Origin: Hsuehochloa calcarea | Taxonomy: Eukaryota; Streptophyta; Magnoliopsida; Poales; Poaceae | Direction of reading: 5' to 3' | NCBI GenBank assembly: GCA_036346395.1 | Contig: CM070609.1 | Coordinates: 50,230,777-50,294,776 of the forward strand | Length of the DNA stretch: 64,000 nucleotides | Shown: positions 11,967 through 24,160 of the stretch, one piece after another | Numbering within the stretch: the first letter of the stretch is position 1 | How the letters are laid out: the number at the start of each line of letters is the position of its first letter | Program-made: the position numbers and the translations under genes | The notes under the pieces: generated by a model | What the model was told of the DNA's origin: nothing | The model's database searches: none | The model's input: only the letters and a program-made list of their open reading frames with translations

Positions 11967-14879
11967 CTAGGCCTTCCTGGCTGCAATCTGAGACTCGGGC
12001 TGCAGAACAGAAGTGAACAAAAACTCAGAAGGGATCACAATAGCAATTATCACAAAGTGTTTAACCGACAGAGTGAGATCATCAGGTACAGGTGATTAGT
12101 GCACAGAAGCGCATACCTCTTTCTTCACCGGCTCTTCCTTCTCCGAGAGGATCAGCTCAATGTGGCACGGGGAAGACATGTAAGCTGCAAAAGGTAATAA
12201 GATCATGAAGTCATGAGAAATCTTGGCATACTGATATACTATGAAGAGAACTCAAAGGCCAATGTTTGGACAAACTTACGGTTGATGCGTCCATGAGCAC
12301 GGTAGGTCCGGCGCCGCTGCTTCTGGGCCTGATTCACTTGAATGTGCGACACGTAGAGAGTATCAACATCCAGACCTTTCACCTGCGGTACATAAAATGA
12401 GAAAATTAGTATGACATAACAGTGCAGTATGCAAAAAGCTTTGGCAAGTCACAGTAAGGTTGCTGACCTCAGCATTGCTCTCTGCGTTCTTGAGAAGATC
12501 CAGAATGAATCTAGCAGACTTGGCAGGCCAGCGTCCCTGACCATTTGACTGGCGTGACTTAGCTTGAGCAGTGCGCCCAACACCCCTACAGTACCTACGG
12601 AAAGGGATGGCTTGTTTGTGCGCGATCACATCCTCGAGGTATCTTTTAGCCTTAACCAGTGGCAACTTCCTGAGGGCAAAAGCTGTCTCACGGGTGTTCT
12701 GCAATTGTGAAAAATCCAAGAAATATTAAACACTGATTGCATTACAACAAAGCACAGTAAACAAAAGTGTGGTAACAAGTAGCTTTAAATACTCATTATC
12801 CCAAATATGCACCTAATATATGCTGACAGAGGAAAAGTATCAGAGGCACGATTCAAATCACATGCTGAACAGGATCCCCCAACTTTGTACAGATGACACT
12901 TCAAAAAATGACATGCCACACCAAATCACATTAAAAAACATTTTTGAACGCTACAGTGGAAAAATTGACACAAAATGTGCCATCATTTACTGAACCAATA
13001 GACATGGTAGTGTCCAATGGTTCACCCAATAACGATGAACCCGATGTTCCTAAAGTTTACGGGGAAACTGCTTGTAGAGAGCACAGCATCCTGCTTTTTT
13101 CTCTAGGGTCCTTACAAAAGAAGCTGCAGCATTAGTGCATTACAACTAAAAGTCACCACTCGGGCACTCACTGATTTAATACAAAGCACAACAAAAAAAA
13201 AGGATCTACCAGAGTTCGTAATGTCAATTGAACTAGCAGGATCCTAGTGTTGAGGTAAACCTAATTATCCTTAAGCACACAATAATTTCCACACAAAACA
13301 ACTACTTAAACTGATACACTAAAAATCTACTGATGCAGTTTAAAAAGAGCTCACACAGAGAACGGTAAAATGGGGGAATGCTTACACTAAGAATCTACTT
13401 CCACAGTTGAAAAGTTCACTAGCAAAATAAGAAGCTACATAACTGGAAAAGTATGTAACATTTTGAGAAACAAGAATAACTGAATAAAAATGTGTCATCA
13501 TTTAATGAACCAATTGACATCAAGCTGTCCATTGGTTCACCCAATAACAATGAATATGATGTTCCTAAAGTTTACGAGGATACTGCTTATAGAGAGAACA
13601 ACATCCTGCTTTTTCTTTAGGTGCATATTGCCTAACCAAACAACCTGTGGTATTACACAAAATATGCCAGCCAATTAGAAGCTCCACATAAATTGGACCT
13701 TCAAAATATGAAATGACCACTAAAGTAGCATAGCTTTATCTTTGCAGTAGAACTAAACTGCCAAACAAGTATGCTCTCCAAAACCATAGACATTAACAGC
13801 TGACATGCTACAATTCTACTGACAATCAAAAGACACCATACCAAGAACAGTAAATGGGGGAAATGCATGTCACACTTTAAAGTTTACACTACAAATCTAC
13901 CTCCATGATTGGAACAGAGTGCACTGCAAACTAAGAAGCTAGATAACTGCAAACGGATCCAATATTTTGTAACCAAAGCAAAAACAGAACAAAAATGCGT
14001 CATCATTTACTGAACCAATCGACATCAAGCTGTGTCCACCGGTTCACCCAATAACGATGAATTTGATGTCTCTAAAGTTTAGGAGGATACTGCTTACAGA
14101 GGAAAAACATCCTGCTTTTTCTTTAGATATATTGCCTAACCACAAAAACTGTACAAACATTACACTTACACAAGTTGCAAGTACCAATTTAAATCTGAAC
14201 ACAAATGGGATTTTTCAAATTCCTAATGACAACCAAACTAGCACAACTTGAGCTTTCATGGAAACATAATTTTTACACAAGTATGCCGCCAACCCAAAAC
14301 ATATACAAGGACTGATACACTAGAGGTTCTACGCGTAACAGTTGAAAATACACCACACAAAGTAGCAAGAACAAACATGGGAAAACAAAGCGGAACATGA
14401 TTAAGATGCATCACTGAATATTTAAACGGATGTCTGACTAGCGAACTAAAGAACCACTAATCCTAATCTATGCGTCAACGCTATGGTTTACAACAAACAA
14501 CCCACTAAACAGTAGCAGAAATATAAGCTAACTCTTCTCTGCAAGATCTCGTAAAGATTAAAATGCGTTTTGGGAGTTGACTTGGGAGCTCACCTTGAAG
14601 TGCACACGCAAGTCCCGGCCCATGGCCTTCGCGGCTGCAACGCATCACAGAGAAATGCACAAATCAGAAACCCGCAGATCTACAAAAATCATAATGGAAG
14701 ACAGCGACTTAAAATTTGTGACAGAGGTATCTCATCGAAGCTTACACTTGGTGGGATTGGAGGGCTCCCTCGAGTACATCACCTGGAAACCAAGAACAAG
14801 AAACGCACCATACGAGTCAGAACAAAGCCACCAAAGTGATGTCGCAAAAAGATGACGAGAGAGAGAGAGAGATGACCAT
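11967..14879 (-). CDS. RPL17: 60S ribosomal protein L17 (uL22 family), 7 exons
   Basis: Component of the cytosolic large ribosomal subunit; uL22 proteins line the peptide exit tunnel. Coding exons on the minus strand: 14879-14877, 14782-14746, 14634-14594, 12698-12468, 12382-12280, 12184-12117, 11999-11967. Every junction is GT...AG and the frame is continuous, giving 171 residues, the usual plant length. Recognisable blocks are [118 protein letters not shown] and the tail PESQIAARKA. The first intron follows immediately after the ATG. The second exon opens GTG ATG TAC, so the protein begins MVMYS where plants usually have MVKYS; an alternative start at that second ATG is possible. The 1.9-kb third intron holds a 510-bp tandem triplication. 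Nothing disables the gene, so it is probably functional. Confidence 0.95.
12941..14450. repeat. About 510-bp tandem triplication inside RPL17 intron 3
   Basis: Three copies of one unit, anchored by CATCATTTA(C/A)TGAACCAAT at 12981, 13496 and 14001 (spacing 515 and 505 bp). Shared blocks follow in order: GGTTCACCCAATAACGATGAA, TGATGTTCCTAAAGTTTA and CATCCTGCTTTTT. The units have diverged by substitutions and small indels. Short open frames at 12944, 13490 and 14057 are the same intronic segment seen three times, not genes. Confidence 0.85.
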
Positions 14880-14982
14880 GGCTGCGGCCGGAGACGGAGA
14901 GATTCCGAGGAGAAGGCAGAGGCAGCTGTGGCGGCGTGAGCGAGGTATGGAGAAGGAAGGAGGCGGCGGTGCAGGGGAACGA

Positions 14983-15080
14983 CTTATATAGGAGCAAGCA
15001 AACCTAGAAGCAAAACCCTATCGGGCTTGTAATGGGCCTTGTGCTCGCAGCTGAACGGGCAAAGATGCGGCCCAATACCA
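14983..15080 (-). promoter_or_regulatory. RPL17 promoter: TATA box, telo-box-like and site II motifs
   Basis: On the minus strand TATATAAG lies at 14990-14983, about 105 bp before the ATG. Upstream are an AAACCCTAT telo-box-like motif (about 15012-15021, seen on the plus strand), TGGGCC at about 15034 and GGCCCA at about 15069. Telo-box plus site II (TGGGCY) is the established arrangement in plant ribosomal protein promoters. A C/T-rich leader follows the TATA box. Confidence 0.7.
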
Positions 15081-15099
15081 AAACTTTACAGAAGTAATT

Positions 15100-16491
15100 G
15101 AGCTGGTGTTCGAACCAGACTCGAGACTTTGATCTTGGACCTATTGCTATTTACTACCTACTATTCCAAATATAAATTCACTTTAGAATGCATACCGATA
15201 AAACAGTTGTATTTTTTATCATCGATATATAGTCATATGAAATTGATATTAGTGGATTCATAATGAAATATAATTTTATACTCCGGTTAATAAAATATCA
15301 AGTATGCACTTGAGACATCGCAAATTTCATATGACCAATCTAAATCTTTCTTATATTAGTGGTCGAAGATTAAAATGCTTCTTATGAAAAGAAGCTTAAA
15401 ATGTTTGATTGCGCTCTTCTAAAAATATATCAACCTTGTCATCACCAGAATCTACAACATTCTCAAGTACCACAAGGTTTTCCTTAGCATTTTTGGATGA
15501 CACTTGGATAATACCATGTTTGGTTAAGCTCCTACCCTCAGCTTCTCGTTTGGATCTCGTGGAGTTGTACCATATATTCAACTTCTCAAACACAACTCGG
15601 TTATACTCACGAGAAGTTGTCTCAAAAATAAACTAGCAACGAGGAGCGACCTTTCTATGGATTCTTGTGGGAAGTCAGCTTACTAGAAACAAAAATACCC
15701 CTTCATGTTGCCCCTAATTACCCGCAAAATGCCCCCGAATTACCCCCCTCGACTTCACCCCACCCACCGCGAGCTCCCTTCGCATTGTGCTCCCTACCTG
15801 CGCGGTTAGAGTCGGGGTGATTGCAACGTCCAAACCCTAGTTCGTCACCGTAGGCCCCGGAGTATGCCGCCACTGACCCCCCAAAGACTCAAGGTCGTCG
15901 TCCCCCGATTTCGCAGAACCCGACTTCAGACATTGTCGACGCCGCCTGCATCTTCCCTGAGTGTTTCGCTGCCGTCGCTCCCTGAACAATATCGACGGCC
16001 TGCTGTGAAGATTAGTTTGTCGACCGCCTGTCCCCCCTTACCCTCCCTACTCCTCCATTTGTCTCCTTCCTCTTCGCTAGCCGCCCAGAGTCACCCCATT
16101 TTCTCCTTTGCTTTGTTTGGATTGTGTAGACTACTCTGAATTTTTCAGATTTTAAGTGGGATGGATGATTGGCAGCAATTTATTTTCAAGAAATCATGAA
16201 TATGCTTTATGTAGTCTTTTACTTAAGCCGCCCCCGTTTTTGGCAGCAATTTATTTTCAAGAAATCTGATTCCTGCGAAGATACTGAAGTCAACTCTTCC
16301 ATTAACAAATATTGCTTAAAAAGCTGGTCTCCAATATTCAGTAGAACCTTAGCTTTTATTTAGATATTTTACCTGACTTGAATCAGATGGAATATCAAAG
16401 TAAAACTGATAATTGTATTCTCACTTCAGTCCATGTAATACATGCAAAAGGTATCACCATTTCATTTTGCTCTAGCTGCAAAAATAGCCTT
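15100..16491. other. Intergenic between RPL17 promoter and gypsy LTR
   Basis: Open frames at 15409-15636 and 15864-16139 have no family motif. A 25-bp direct repeat GGCAGCAATTTATTTTCAAG... occurs at 16171 and 16242. 15700-16140 is CT-rich, like a plant 5' UTR, and may be a gene fragment, but I cannot name it. Confidence 0.35.
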
Positions 16492-19400
16492 TGTAACATC
16501 CCAAAACTTGGTTTGTGTTTCAAATGTATGAAAATGTGAAGAAATTAAAACTTTTGATGCAACATGATGTCATTTGTATTTTCTGTAATTTCTTTCCTTG
16601 ATTTTGTTGATTTCAAAAACTTGATGATTTAATTTACTAGACTGTCGCTCGTGGCAGCGCATGAACCAAGCTCACCGTGGAGCTCCCTCCTCACGAGTTC
16701 TCCACCACTGAGCTATTAGTAGCCCACCAGGAGCACCCTTGTCCCTCTTTCGCCAACACCAAACCCTTCCCTGCCTCCAATTCTCCACCACCGAGCCGAG
16801 TGCATTTGGAGCTCAAGCTCTAGAGCTGCGGCCAAAACGCCGCCGCAGTAGCTCGGCTGCCAAAGGGGTTTATTTACATTTCTATTTGCGTCATATCACG
16901 TTCAAGGATCCAAGGAAACGTTCCCCTAACTTAATTCCAAATTTCGATCGTAGGAGTCGTCGAATTTTGGAGTTCCTCTTTTTTTGGCTGAAAACATTCA
17001 TTTTTGTCCCTAACTCCAGCCGGTGAGTTCATAACCAAATTCATTGCGATACCACCGTCTATTGACCTCGGTTGAGTTTCTTCTACCTCTATTGTCCTCT
17101 CTCTTTGCTTAGGTGAAGCTCCCCTCATTGACTCGCCGCCGCCACCCTCGGTTCCTCGCCACCGACACAACTCCGACTGGCTCTGTCCTCCCTAACCACT
17201 CCGGTATGACCCTAGTGATCTCTAGTAGCTATTGTGCACATTGTATCACTGGAACCATTGCCGTATCGGCGTTGCCGTAATTCCCATAGCTTCACCTTCG
17301 CTCCACCTCATCGCGTCGAAGCTTGAGTCCATCTCTGGTGATGCTCCGGACACCGGTGGGTGCGTAATAGTGTAGGGATCCCATTTTGGCCTTTTGGTCT
17401 GTGCCGCCCTGGCCTCCTGCACCGGCAATTAGCTGGAGGAGCTCACAACCGAAGTGTGCTTCATTGTCACATTACCGACCGTTACTGTAGCACAATCATT
17501 AGCTTTTAATCATTGTCCTAAGCGCGTCTCACTGTGTTGATCCAGCTTTAACTACCCTAATGTCTCATTGTCACGTGGGTCCAGCCGTTAAGTGCATAGT
17601 AACCCCGTCTCTTTGGACCGTCCAGTTTGAGATCAACGTTTCGGATTGATTGGCCTGTTCAGACCAGTCCGATCAACCCTCTCGTTTGGACCGTCGATTT
17701 CGTTTCAACCGTCTGAGTTGCATCTCGTTTGGACCGTCCAATTTCGATACAACCGCCTGGATAGATTGAGCCGTTCGGACCGTTCGAACGTAACCTATCA
17801 CTTGAATCGTTCGATTAGATCTCAACAATTCGAACGTTCTCAGGGCAGGGTTTAAAAGAAAATTCAAAAATACTTTATTTATGTAATGAAAATTTGTTAA
17901 ACTTTAAAATTGCATAAGTAATTCATTTTGAACTCCAATTTTGATAATTCAAATTTTGTTAGCTTCCTTTTTAAATATACTTTAAGATAAAAAATGTTTT
18001 GGACCTTGTTTTTGTACCAGAAAATGTTGCTAGTAGAATTAATTTTGGTTTAGCATTATTTTTGCCCTAAAAATTATTTTAAATTCAAAAATGCATAAGT
18101 ATTTATCTGTAACTCCAATTAGAGTAAATCAAATTTTGTTGTACTCAGAATGACATGCTCTGTCTACCATTAAATTTTCATGATCACCAACTCTCTAGAT
18201 ATTTATGGATGAACAGTAATCGAAAATGTTGTCTTTACCATTAAAAATTATTTTGGCTATAACTTTTGCATGCATCATCCCAAGCGATTTATTTTTGTTG
18301 ATAAATTCATTTAAAATCATGCTCTACCTTCTGTATAAATTTCATGATTTTGGATGATTTTTTTTTTAGTATTATCGATGTTATTTGTTTTTATTATTTC
18401 TTTTCGAATCTTTCGATAGGTTCCGACGAATTCGTTGAGTACGAGAGTGATCCTCTGCAGCAAGGGAGTTATCTCCAACAGGGCAAGCGGTTTTTTCTTT
18501 GATGCATATTGATTCACTGTACCGAATATTTTTGCGTGCTAACCACATGAGAGGGATATGAGACCTCTTTTAACTTAGTACTTTGGCGTGTGTTAGCTCC
18601 GAGTCGCAGGAGGTTGTGTGTGTTGTATGAAAAAGGAAATGATCTGTGTGTTGGGTGTGCGGTGTTGAGTTCCCGGTAGATTCTCCACCTCGAGGAGCAT
18701 CGGTAAGTTATCTCTCTGTCGGTGACTCCGACACAACGTATGTATGCCCATCCATACGAGCGACTCGTAGTTAATACATAATATTAGAAACGTCTTGTAG
18801 GACTTGGTTTTGCCGGCATACCTAAGGAAATATGCTAAATAGTTTGGCAAAAGAGGCGGCCTGGCTTGTGGGTATATTAGTACACCCCTACAGGGTATAA
18901 ACTACTCGAACTGCCTCATCATCGTCCTAGGTTATGGACATGCTTGGATAGGCCATGTGAGAATTAGACTCAACCTTTTCATTAAAACTTAAAATCGGGT
19001 GGTACGAATGGGTAATTCGTGCTATGTTGTGGTGGTTGTTGGGAAGTCACCTCTAGGTTGCTATTTATATCTTAAATGTTGTATCGCTGTTATTTTAACA
19101 AATAAAACATATTTGATAAAATTCCTTCAATCTATTACACTATTGCAAAGGAAAGATTGCTTTGTGCGTAAAAGAAACCCTATGGTCTTCTCCTTTGATT
19201 CGGCTTGCATGTAGCTACGTATAGGTTTGTTAATCGTAAGTCATGCAAGTACAATTTGTACTCAACTGCATTTGTCTAATTGTTGCAGAGGAGGTTGACC
19301 CCCAAGGGGTTAACTTTCGTGAGACCGACTTCGTGCAGGACGACTAGCTGGGCGTGTTTCCGGTTGGTTGCCTTGTGGGTAAGGGCAGCATGTTGGCTTT

Positions 19401-19690
19401 TGTTTATTGCCATCTTATGGCTTGTTATTTCCGCTGTGTTTTAGCACTCTATCTTTTGATTTGGCCGGTTGGCTCTATTTGTGTAATATGAACTTTAAAT
19501 GACTTATGTGTTGTTAATTATGAAGACTTGGTATTGTAATCTTGTATGGAATTGATGCATGGTTTTGTGAGGTGTATGTGTACCGCTCCTGGGAGGTACA
19601 TGTTACAACAAGAGTCAGGATATTTGATTTGTAATGTTAGAACCAATTGGGTGCTTAAGTATTACAAGTTTAATATCCCGGGTTCTCACA
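16492..19690 (+). repeat. 5' LTR of the gypsy element
   Basis: Begins TGTAACATCCCAAAAC and ends GGGTTCTCACA, 3199 bp. About 17590-17830 has repeated GGACCGTCC-type strings, TTGGACCGTC(G/C)A alternating with TCGATTTCG-like text. No internal coding region is recognisable. Confidence 0.8.
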
Positions 19691-19694
19691 AAAG

Positions 19695-19707
19695 TTGGTA
19701 TTAGAGA
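19695..19707 (+). other. Primer-binding site of the gypsy element
   Basis: TTGGTATTAGAGA, four bases after the LTR end, differs from the tRNA-iMet complement TTGGTATCAGAGC at few positions. It marks the LTR/internal junction and fixes the plus orientation. Confidence 0.75.
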
Positions 19708-20439
19708 CATACTGACCGTAGAAACCCCTAGCTTGGTCATCAGTAGGATGTTTTGAAAAACTTATCTTTGAAATATCAAATATTTGATGAAAACGTAAGT
19801 AAGTTCTCATATTTTACTACTTACCTATCTTAGATTGCTCATCTCACCTTGAACTTGTTTAAGGTTCGAAAAGTTGTTTCCCCTCTTGTCTTCTTTCAAA
19901 AGATAATTGTTACTGTTTAAATTCGGTTTTGGGGAAACAATGAGAGTTGAAAATATAGAGTGTTGGCTGTCCTTTGGGGAAGATTAGGAGTATTCGGAGT
20001 TGGAAAATTCACCCCGGAGCCGGATACAAAATCTGGATAGCAAGCGCAAGTTTCAGACAACGAGAGAGGAAAATTCAGCTAAAACTCATGGGAATTAAAA
20101 GGGTAAGATGTGATATTAGATGACTAGTGCCTAATACACCCCTAGACGGTTTTTACCATGCTCATTAGATGTGAAAGAACTTGAGTTGTGTTATGAAAAA
20201 TTTCGTCCCAATCAGTTGCCCATTCAATCAATACGAGTTAGTCGTGTCGAGAAATATAACCAATTGTTTTGGGGTTTTGTGCTGGTTCTTTATGTCTTCA
20301 TACAAATATTTAGAGTTCATTTATTGTTAATATTGTATGCCTATGTTAGGGTAATGTCTCATTCCCCTAGTCGATTGCTTCTCTACTGCTATCTTTCGCA
20401 TCTAGTCCTCAGGTGTGTTGCTAACCCTTCTCGTCGGAA

Positions 20440-21300
20440 CAGGATGGCTGGAAGAACCTGTAGGGGTCAAGGTCAGCTCGCTGATCATGATGAGGAGCTT
20501 CCTCCTCCTCCGACTATGGCCGAGGTTCTTGCTCAGATCGTGCAGAACCGAATGGATTAGACAAGGATCCTGGAGGTTCTTGCGAGGAACACCTCCGCTC
20601 TTTCTGGTACCTCTGGATCGAGAGGAGGAGGTGGACATCAGCAACGGGGAGGACTCTCAGAGTTCCTTCGCAAGCAGCCATCGACCTTCTCTCGATTAGA
20701 AGATCCCTCGACACGGACGACTCGCTTCGTCTCATTGAGAGGAAGCTGAACATTACGCAGAGTCAAGATCATGAGATGACGCTCTTCGCCTCTCATCAAC
20801 TACAAGGAGCGACACTTTCTTGGTGGGAAAATTTCCTCGCCATGCAATCCGCTGGCTTGGCCATCACTTGGGAGGCGTTCCCTTCTACCTTTTGACAGGC
20901 TCACGTTCCCGCCGTCTTGATTAATCTTAAGAAGGAGTTTCTTGCGCTCAAGTAAGGACGCAAGTCGGTGATAGAGTATTTGCATGAGTTCAACCATTTG
21001 GCTCAGTATGCTCCAAAAGATGTGGCCACCGACAATGCCAGGCAGGAGAAGTTCTTAGATGGCTTGTTCGCGAAGCTGCAGGACAAGCTATCTATCGTTG
21101 ACTTCTCCGACTTCCAGACTATGGTCACAAGGCCATTGTCGCTGAGTACAGGAGAAGGGCGCCAGGTGAGTCCCGCTAGCGCAAGTGGGAGTCCCAAAAA
21201 TCAGCAAGAGGGCAATCAGGTCACTTGCTTTTTCTGCAACAACAAAAGGCACTACGCCAACACCTGCCCTGTGAAGGTCGAAGCAGCCACTCGCCTTAAT
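20440..21300 (+). pseudogene. gag: Gypsy gag (capsid and nucleocapsid), degenerate
   Basis: Encodes the structural protein of the retrotransposon particle. Frame pieces: MAGRTCRGQGQLADHDEE (about 20443), LSEFLRKQPSTFSRLEDPS (about 20650-20710) and IEYLHEFNHLAQYAPKDV (20971 on), ending in a CCHC zinc knuckle C-FF-C-NNKR-H-YANT-C at about 21226-21267. The canonical Gly of the knuckle is replaced by Lys. At least five in-frame stops, including before TRILEVLARN at about 20558, make it non-functional. Confidence 0.85.
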
Positions 21301-21419
21301 CAAGGGCAAGCACAAGGGCAAGGGCGTGGTCATCCCCCATCTCAGAAGGTGGCCCAACCATTCAAGAAGGCTGCCCACGGTAGAGTCAACCATATCTCGA
21401 CCGAGGAAGCACAGGAGGC

Positions 21420-21720
21420 ACCCAATGTTGTGTTGGGTACGCTTCTTGTCAACTCTCAACCTGCTACTGTCTTGTTCGATTCCAGAGCTTCTAATTTTGT
21501 TATAGCAAAGTCTTTTGCTGCACTTAGTGATCTTCACATTGTTCTTATGCATGTTCCTTTGATTATTCACTCTCTGGGGTCAGAAATCGGAGCTGAAAAA
21601 GAGCGTCGAGATGTCTCTATTGAAATCAAAGGAGTATGATTTTTGGCAAATCTTATCCTTCTCAATTTAGCGAGTTTGGATGTGATACTTAGCATGGATT
21701 GGCTGTCCCAAGACTTGGGA
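21420..21720 (+). pseudogene. Gypsy aspartic protease remnant
   Basis: The retropepsin active-site region reads VLFDSRASNFVIAKSF at about 21466-21513, where the family has DSGAS: the Gly of the D-S/T-G triad is Arg. A further segment LDVILSMDWLSQ-like (about 21675-21710) matches the conserved distal DVILGMDWL region after a stop at 21637. It processed the polyprotein when the element was alive. Confidence 0.8.
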
Positions 21721-21839
21721 CAAATCGATTGCTCCAAGAAATTCATCCCCTCACAAGTCCCTCCGTCGTGCAAGTCGAAATTGCGCCGAAACGACTTAAA
21801 TCGCATCTTTGTGCGGTAGAAGCAAAGCCGGCTCTAGAA

Positions 21840-22740
21840 ATTCATGAAGTCACAGTGGTGTGTGACTTCGCTGATGTTTTCCCCGAAGAATTGCTTGGGA
21901 TGGCTCCAGTCCGAGATGTTGAGTTCGTTATTGAGTTACTGCCCGGTACCGCCCTGATTTCAAAGAGGTAGTATCGGATGCCTCCAAATGAATTGAAGGA
22001 GTTGAAGAAGCAACTTGGTGAACTGCAAGTAAAGGGTTTCATACACTCAAGCTCATCACAGTAGGGCTGTCCTGTGATCTTTGTGAAGAAGAAGGACAAG
22101 ACTCCACGGATGTGCATCGATTACCGTCCGTTGAATGCAGTGACGGTGAAGAATAAGTACTCGTTGCCGGATTGACGACCTTTTCGATCAATTGACTGGA
22201 GCTCGGGTATTCTCCAAGATTGATATGAGATTGGGCTACCACTAAGTCTGAATCAGATCTGAAGATATTCCGAAGACGGCTTTCTCTACTCGTTACGGAC
22301 TGTACGAGTGCACCGTCATATCTTTTGGCTTGACAAATGCTCCTGCCCTGTTCATGAATCTTATGAATATGGTATTCATGGAGTATTTGGACAAGTTTGT
22401 GATGGTATTCGTTGATGATATCCTCATCTACTAAAAGAATAATGAAGAGCATGCCGAACATCTGAAGCTAGTGTTGGGAAAGCTGCGTGAACACCTGCTT
22501 TATGCGAAGTTCAGTAAATGCGAGTTCTGGTTGGGAGAAGTGACATTCTTGGACCATGTTCTTTCAGCAGGAGGTATAGCCATGGATCATATCAAGGTCA
22601 GCGATGTACTCTCATGGGGTCAGCCCAAGTCGGTGACCGACGTGAGGAGTTTTCTCGGTTTAGCAGGTTAGTATCGTCGCTTTATCGAGAACTTCTCTAA
22701 GATCGTGAGGCCAGTGACGGAGTTGCTCAAGAAGGATAGG
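21840..22740 (+). pseudogene. Gypsy reverse transcriptase remnant
   Basis: Segments in order: VCDFADVFPEELLGMAPVR (about 21860), PPNELKELKKQLGELQVKGF (about 21982), CPVIFVKKKDKTPRMCIDYR (about 22070), DQLTGARVFSKIDMRLGYH (about 22187), FGLTNAPALFMNLMN (about 22325) and the catalytic box VFVDDILIY (about 22407), then the thumb and FLGLAG at 22650. Stops fall after HSSSS, after SLPD, after LGYH and after LIY. The FVDD metal-binding box itself is intact. Confidence 0.9.
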
Positions 22741-23345
22741 AAGTATGTGTGGTTCGTTTATTGTGAGGAAAGTTTCCAAGAACTCAAGAAGAGTTTGACC
22801 GCAACAGCTCTCGTCCTTCCCGAAGTCCAATAAAGCTTCGATATCTTCTGCGGTGCTTCTCGTCAAGGACTCGGATGTGCTCTTATGCAAGAAGGCAAAG
22901 TAGTGGCCTATACATCAAGGCAATTGAGACCTCATGAACTCATTTATCCAACCCATGACTTGGAACTAGCTGCAGTGGTCCATGTACTGAAAATTTGGCG
23001 ACATTACCTCATCGGTAATCGTTGCGAAGTGTATTCGAACTACAAGAGTTTGAAATATCTTTTCACCCAACTGGATTTGAACCTTAGGCGAAGAAGGTGG
23101 TTGGAGTTGATCAAATATTATAATATGAGTCTCCATTATCATCCAAGCAAAGTAAATGTTGTTGTCGACGCACTCAGTCGAAAGGTTTATTGCAATACGT
23201 TGATGCTCAAGGAGCAACAACGTGCCCTTCAAGAAGAGTTTCAACGGCTCAACTTGGGAGTTGTTGAGTATGGTTTCCTCACTACCATGGAGGTACAACC
23301 CACCTTGGAAGATCAGATCAAGTCCGCTCAGCAATCAGACTAAGG
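22740..23345 (+). pseudogene. Gypsy RNase H remnant
   Basis: VVAYTSRQLRPHELIYPTHD (about 22900) and the region through HYLIGNRCEVYSNYKSLKYL to the conserved VVVDALSRK (about 23159) is a gypsy RNase H. The usual D in VYTDHKSL is Asn (VYSNYKSL), a catalytic-site change. It lies between RT and integrase, as is standard. Confidence 0.88.
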
Positions 23346-23415
23346 AGTAGACCGAATTAAGCAGAATGTCAAGAACGGGACAGCCAAGTGCTTCTCAGAA
23401 GATGACCATGGTGTT

Positions 23416-24160
23416 GTGTGGTTCAGACAGCGCCTGGTGGTTCTAAAGCACATGGAATTGCAAAATTTAATCTTTCGCGAAGCCCATGATTCTCCTTTGT
23501 CCATTCATCCCGGGACCATAAAGATGTATCAAGATCTCCGACAGAGATTTTGGTGGACCCAAATGAAGCGAGAGGTCGCAAGGTTCGTTGCTGAGTGTGA
23601 CGTATGTCGTCGTGTGAAGGCCGAACATCAACGTCCAGTGGGTTTGCTACAACCCTTGCAAGTGCCGAAATGGAAGTGGGATTCTATCGGTATGGATTTT
23701 ATCACCAGTCTGCCCCGTACATCAAAAGGAAATGATGTCATCTGGGTTGTCATTGATCGGTTGATAAAAGTAGCATATTTTCTGCTATTGCGGGCTAAGA
23801 TTTGTGTAGGTCACTTGGCGGATCTCTACATAGCCCGAATTGTGAGTTTGCATGGTGTGCACAAGATGATTGTTTCTGATCGTGGTTCACTACTCACCTC
23901 TCGGTTTTGGCATAGTCTGCAAGAGGCTGTGGGAACTCGTCTTTCCTTCAGCACCACATACCATTCGCAAACCGATGTCCAGACGGAGAGAGTCAATCAA
24001 ATCCTTGAAGACATGATCCGTGCATGTGTTCTTTCCTATGGGAAGAATTGGGAGAAATGCTTGTCGTTCGCCGAGTTTTCTTACAACAACAGCTTTCAAG
24101 CTGGTCTCGGTATGGCGCCATTTGAGGCCTCATGGAGGGGAGGAGGGAAGCGCGAGAGGG
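23416..24160 (+). pseudogene. Gypsy integrase, truncated C-terminus
   Basis: The zinc-binding HHCC domain is visible: H of REAHDSPLSIHPG with the second H in IHPG (about 23479-23515), and CDVC at about 23599. The catalytic core has D in GMDFITSLP (about 23690), D in VSDRGSLLTSRFW (about 23878) and E in ERVNQILEDMI (about 23986). The frame runs on through YNNSFQAGLGMAPFEA (about 24084-24130), and then the normal continuation decays and the copia-type LTR starts at 24164. The frame is open over about 245 codons, so this is the youngest-looking part, yet the enzyme lacks its C-terminal DNA-binding domain. Confidence 0.9.

Noticed and set aside
12944..14251. Three small similar open frames
   Set aside because: They are copies of an intronic tandem repeat within RPL17 and are on the strand opposite to the gene.
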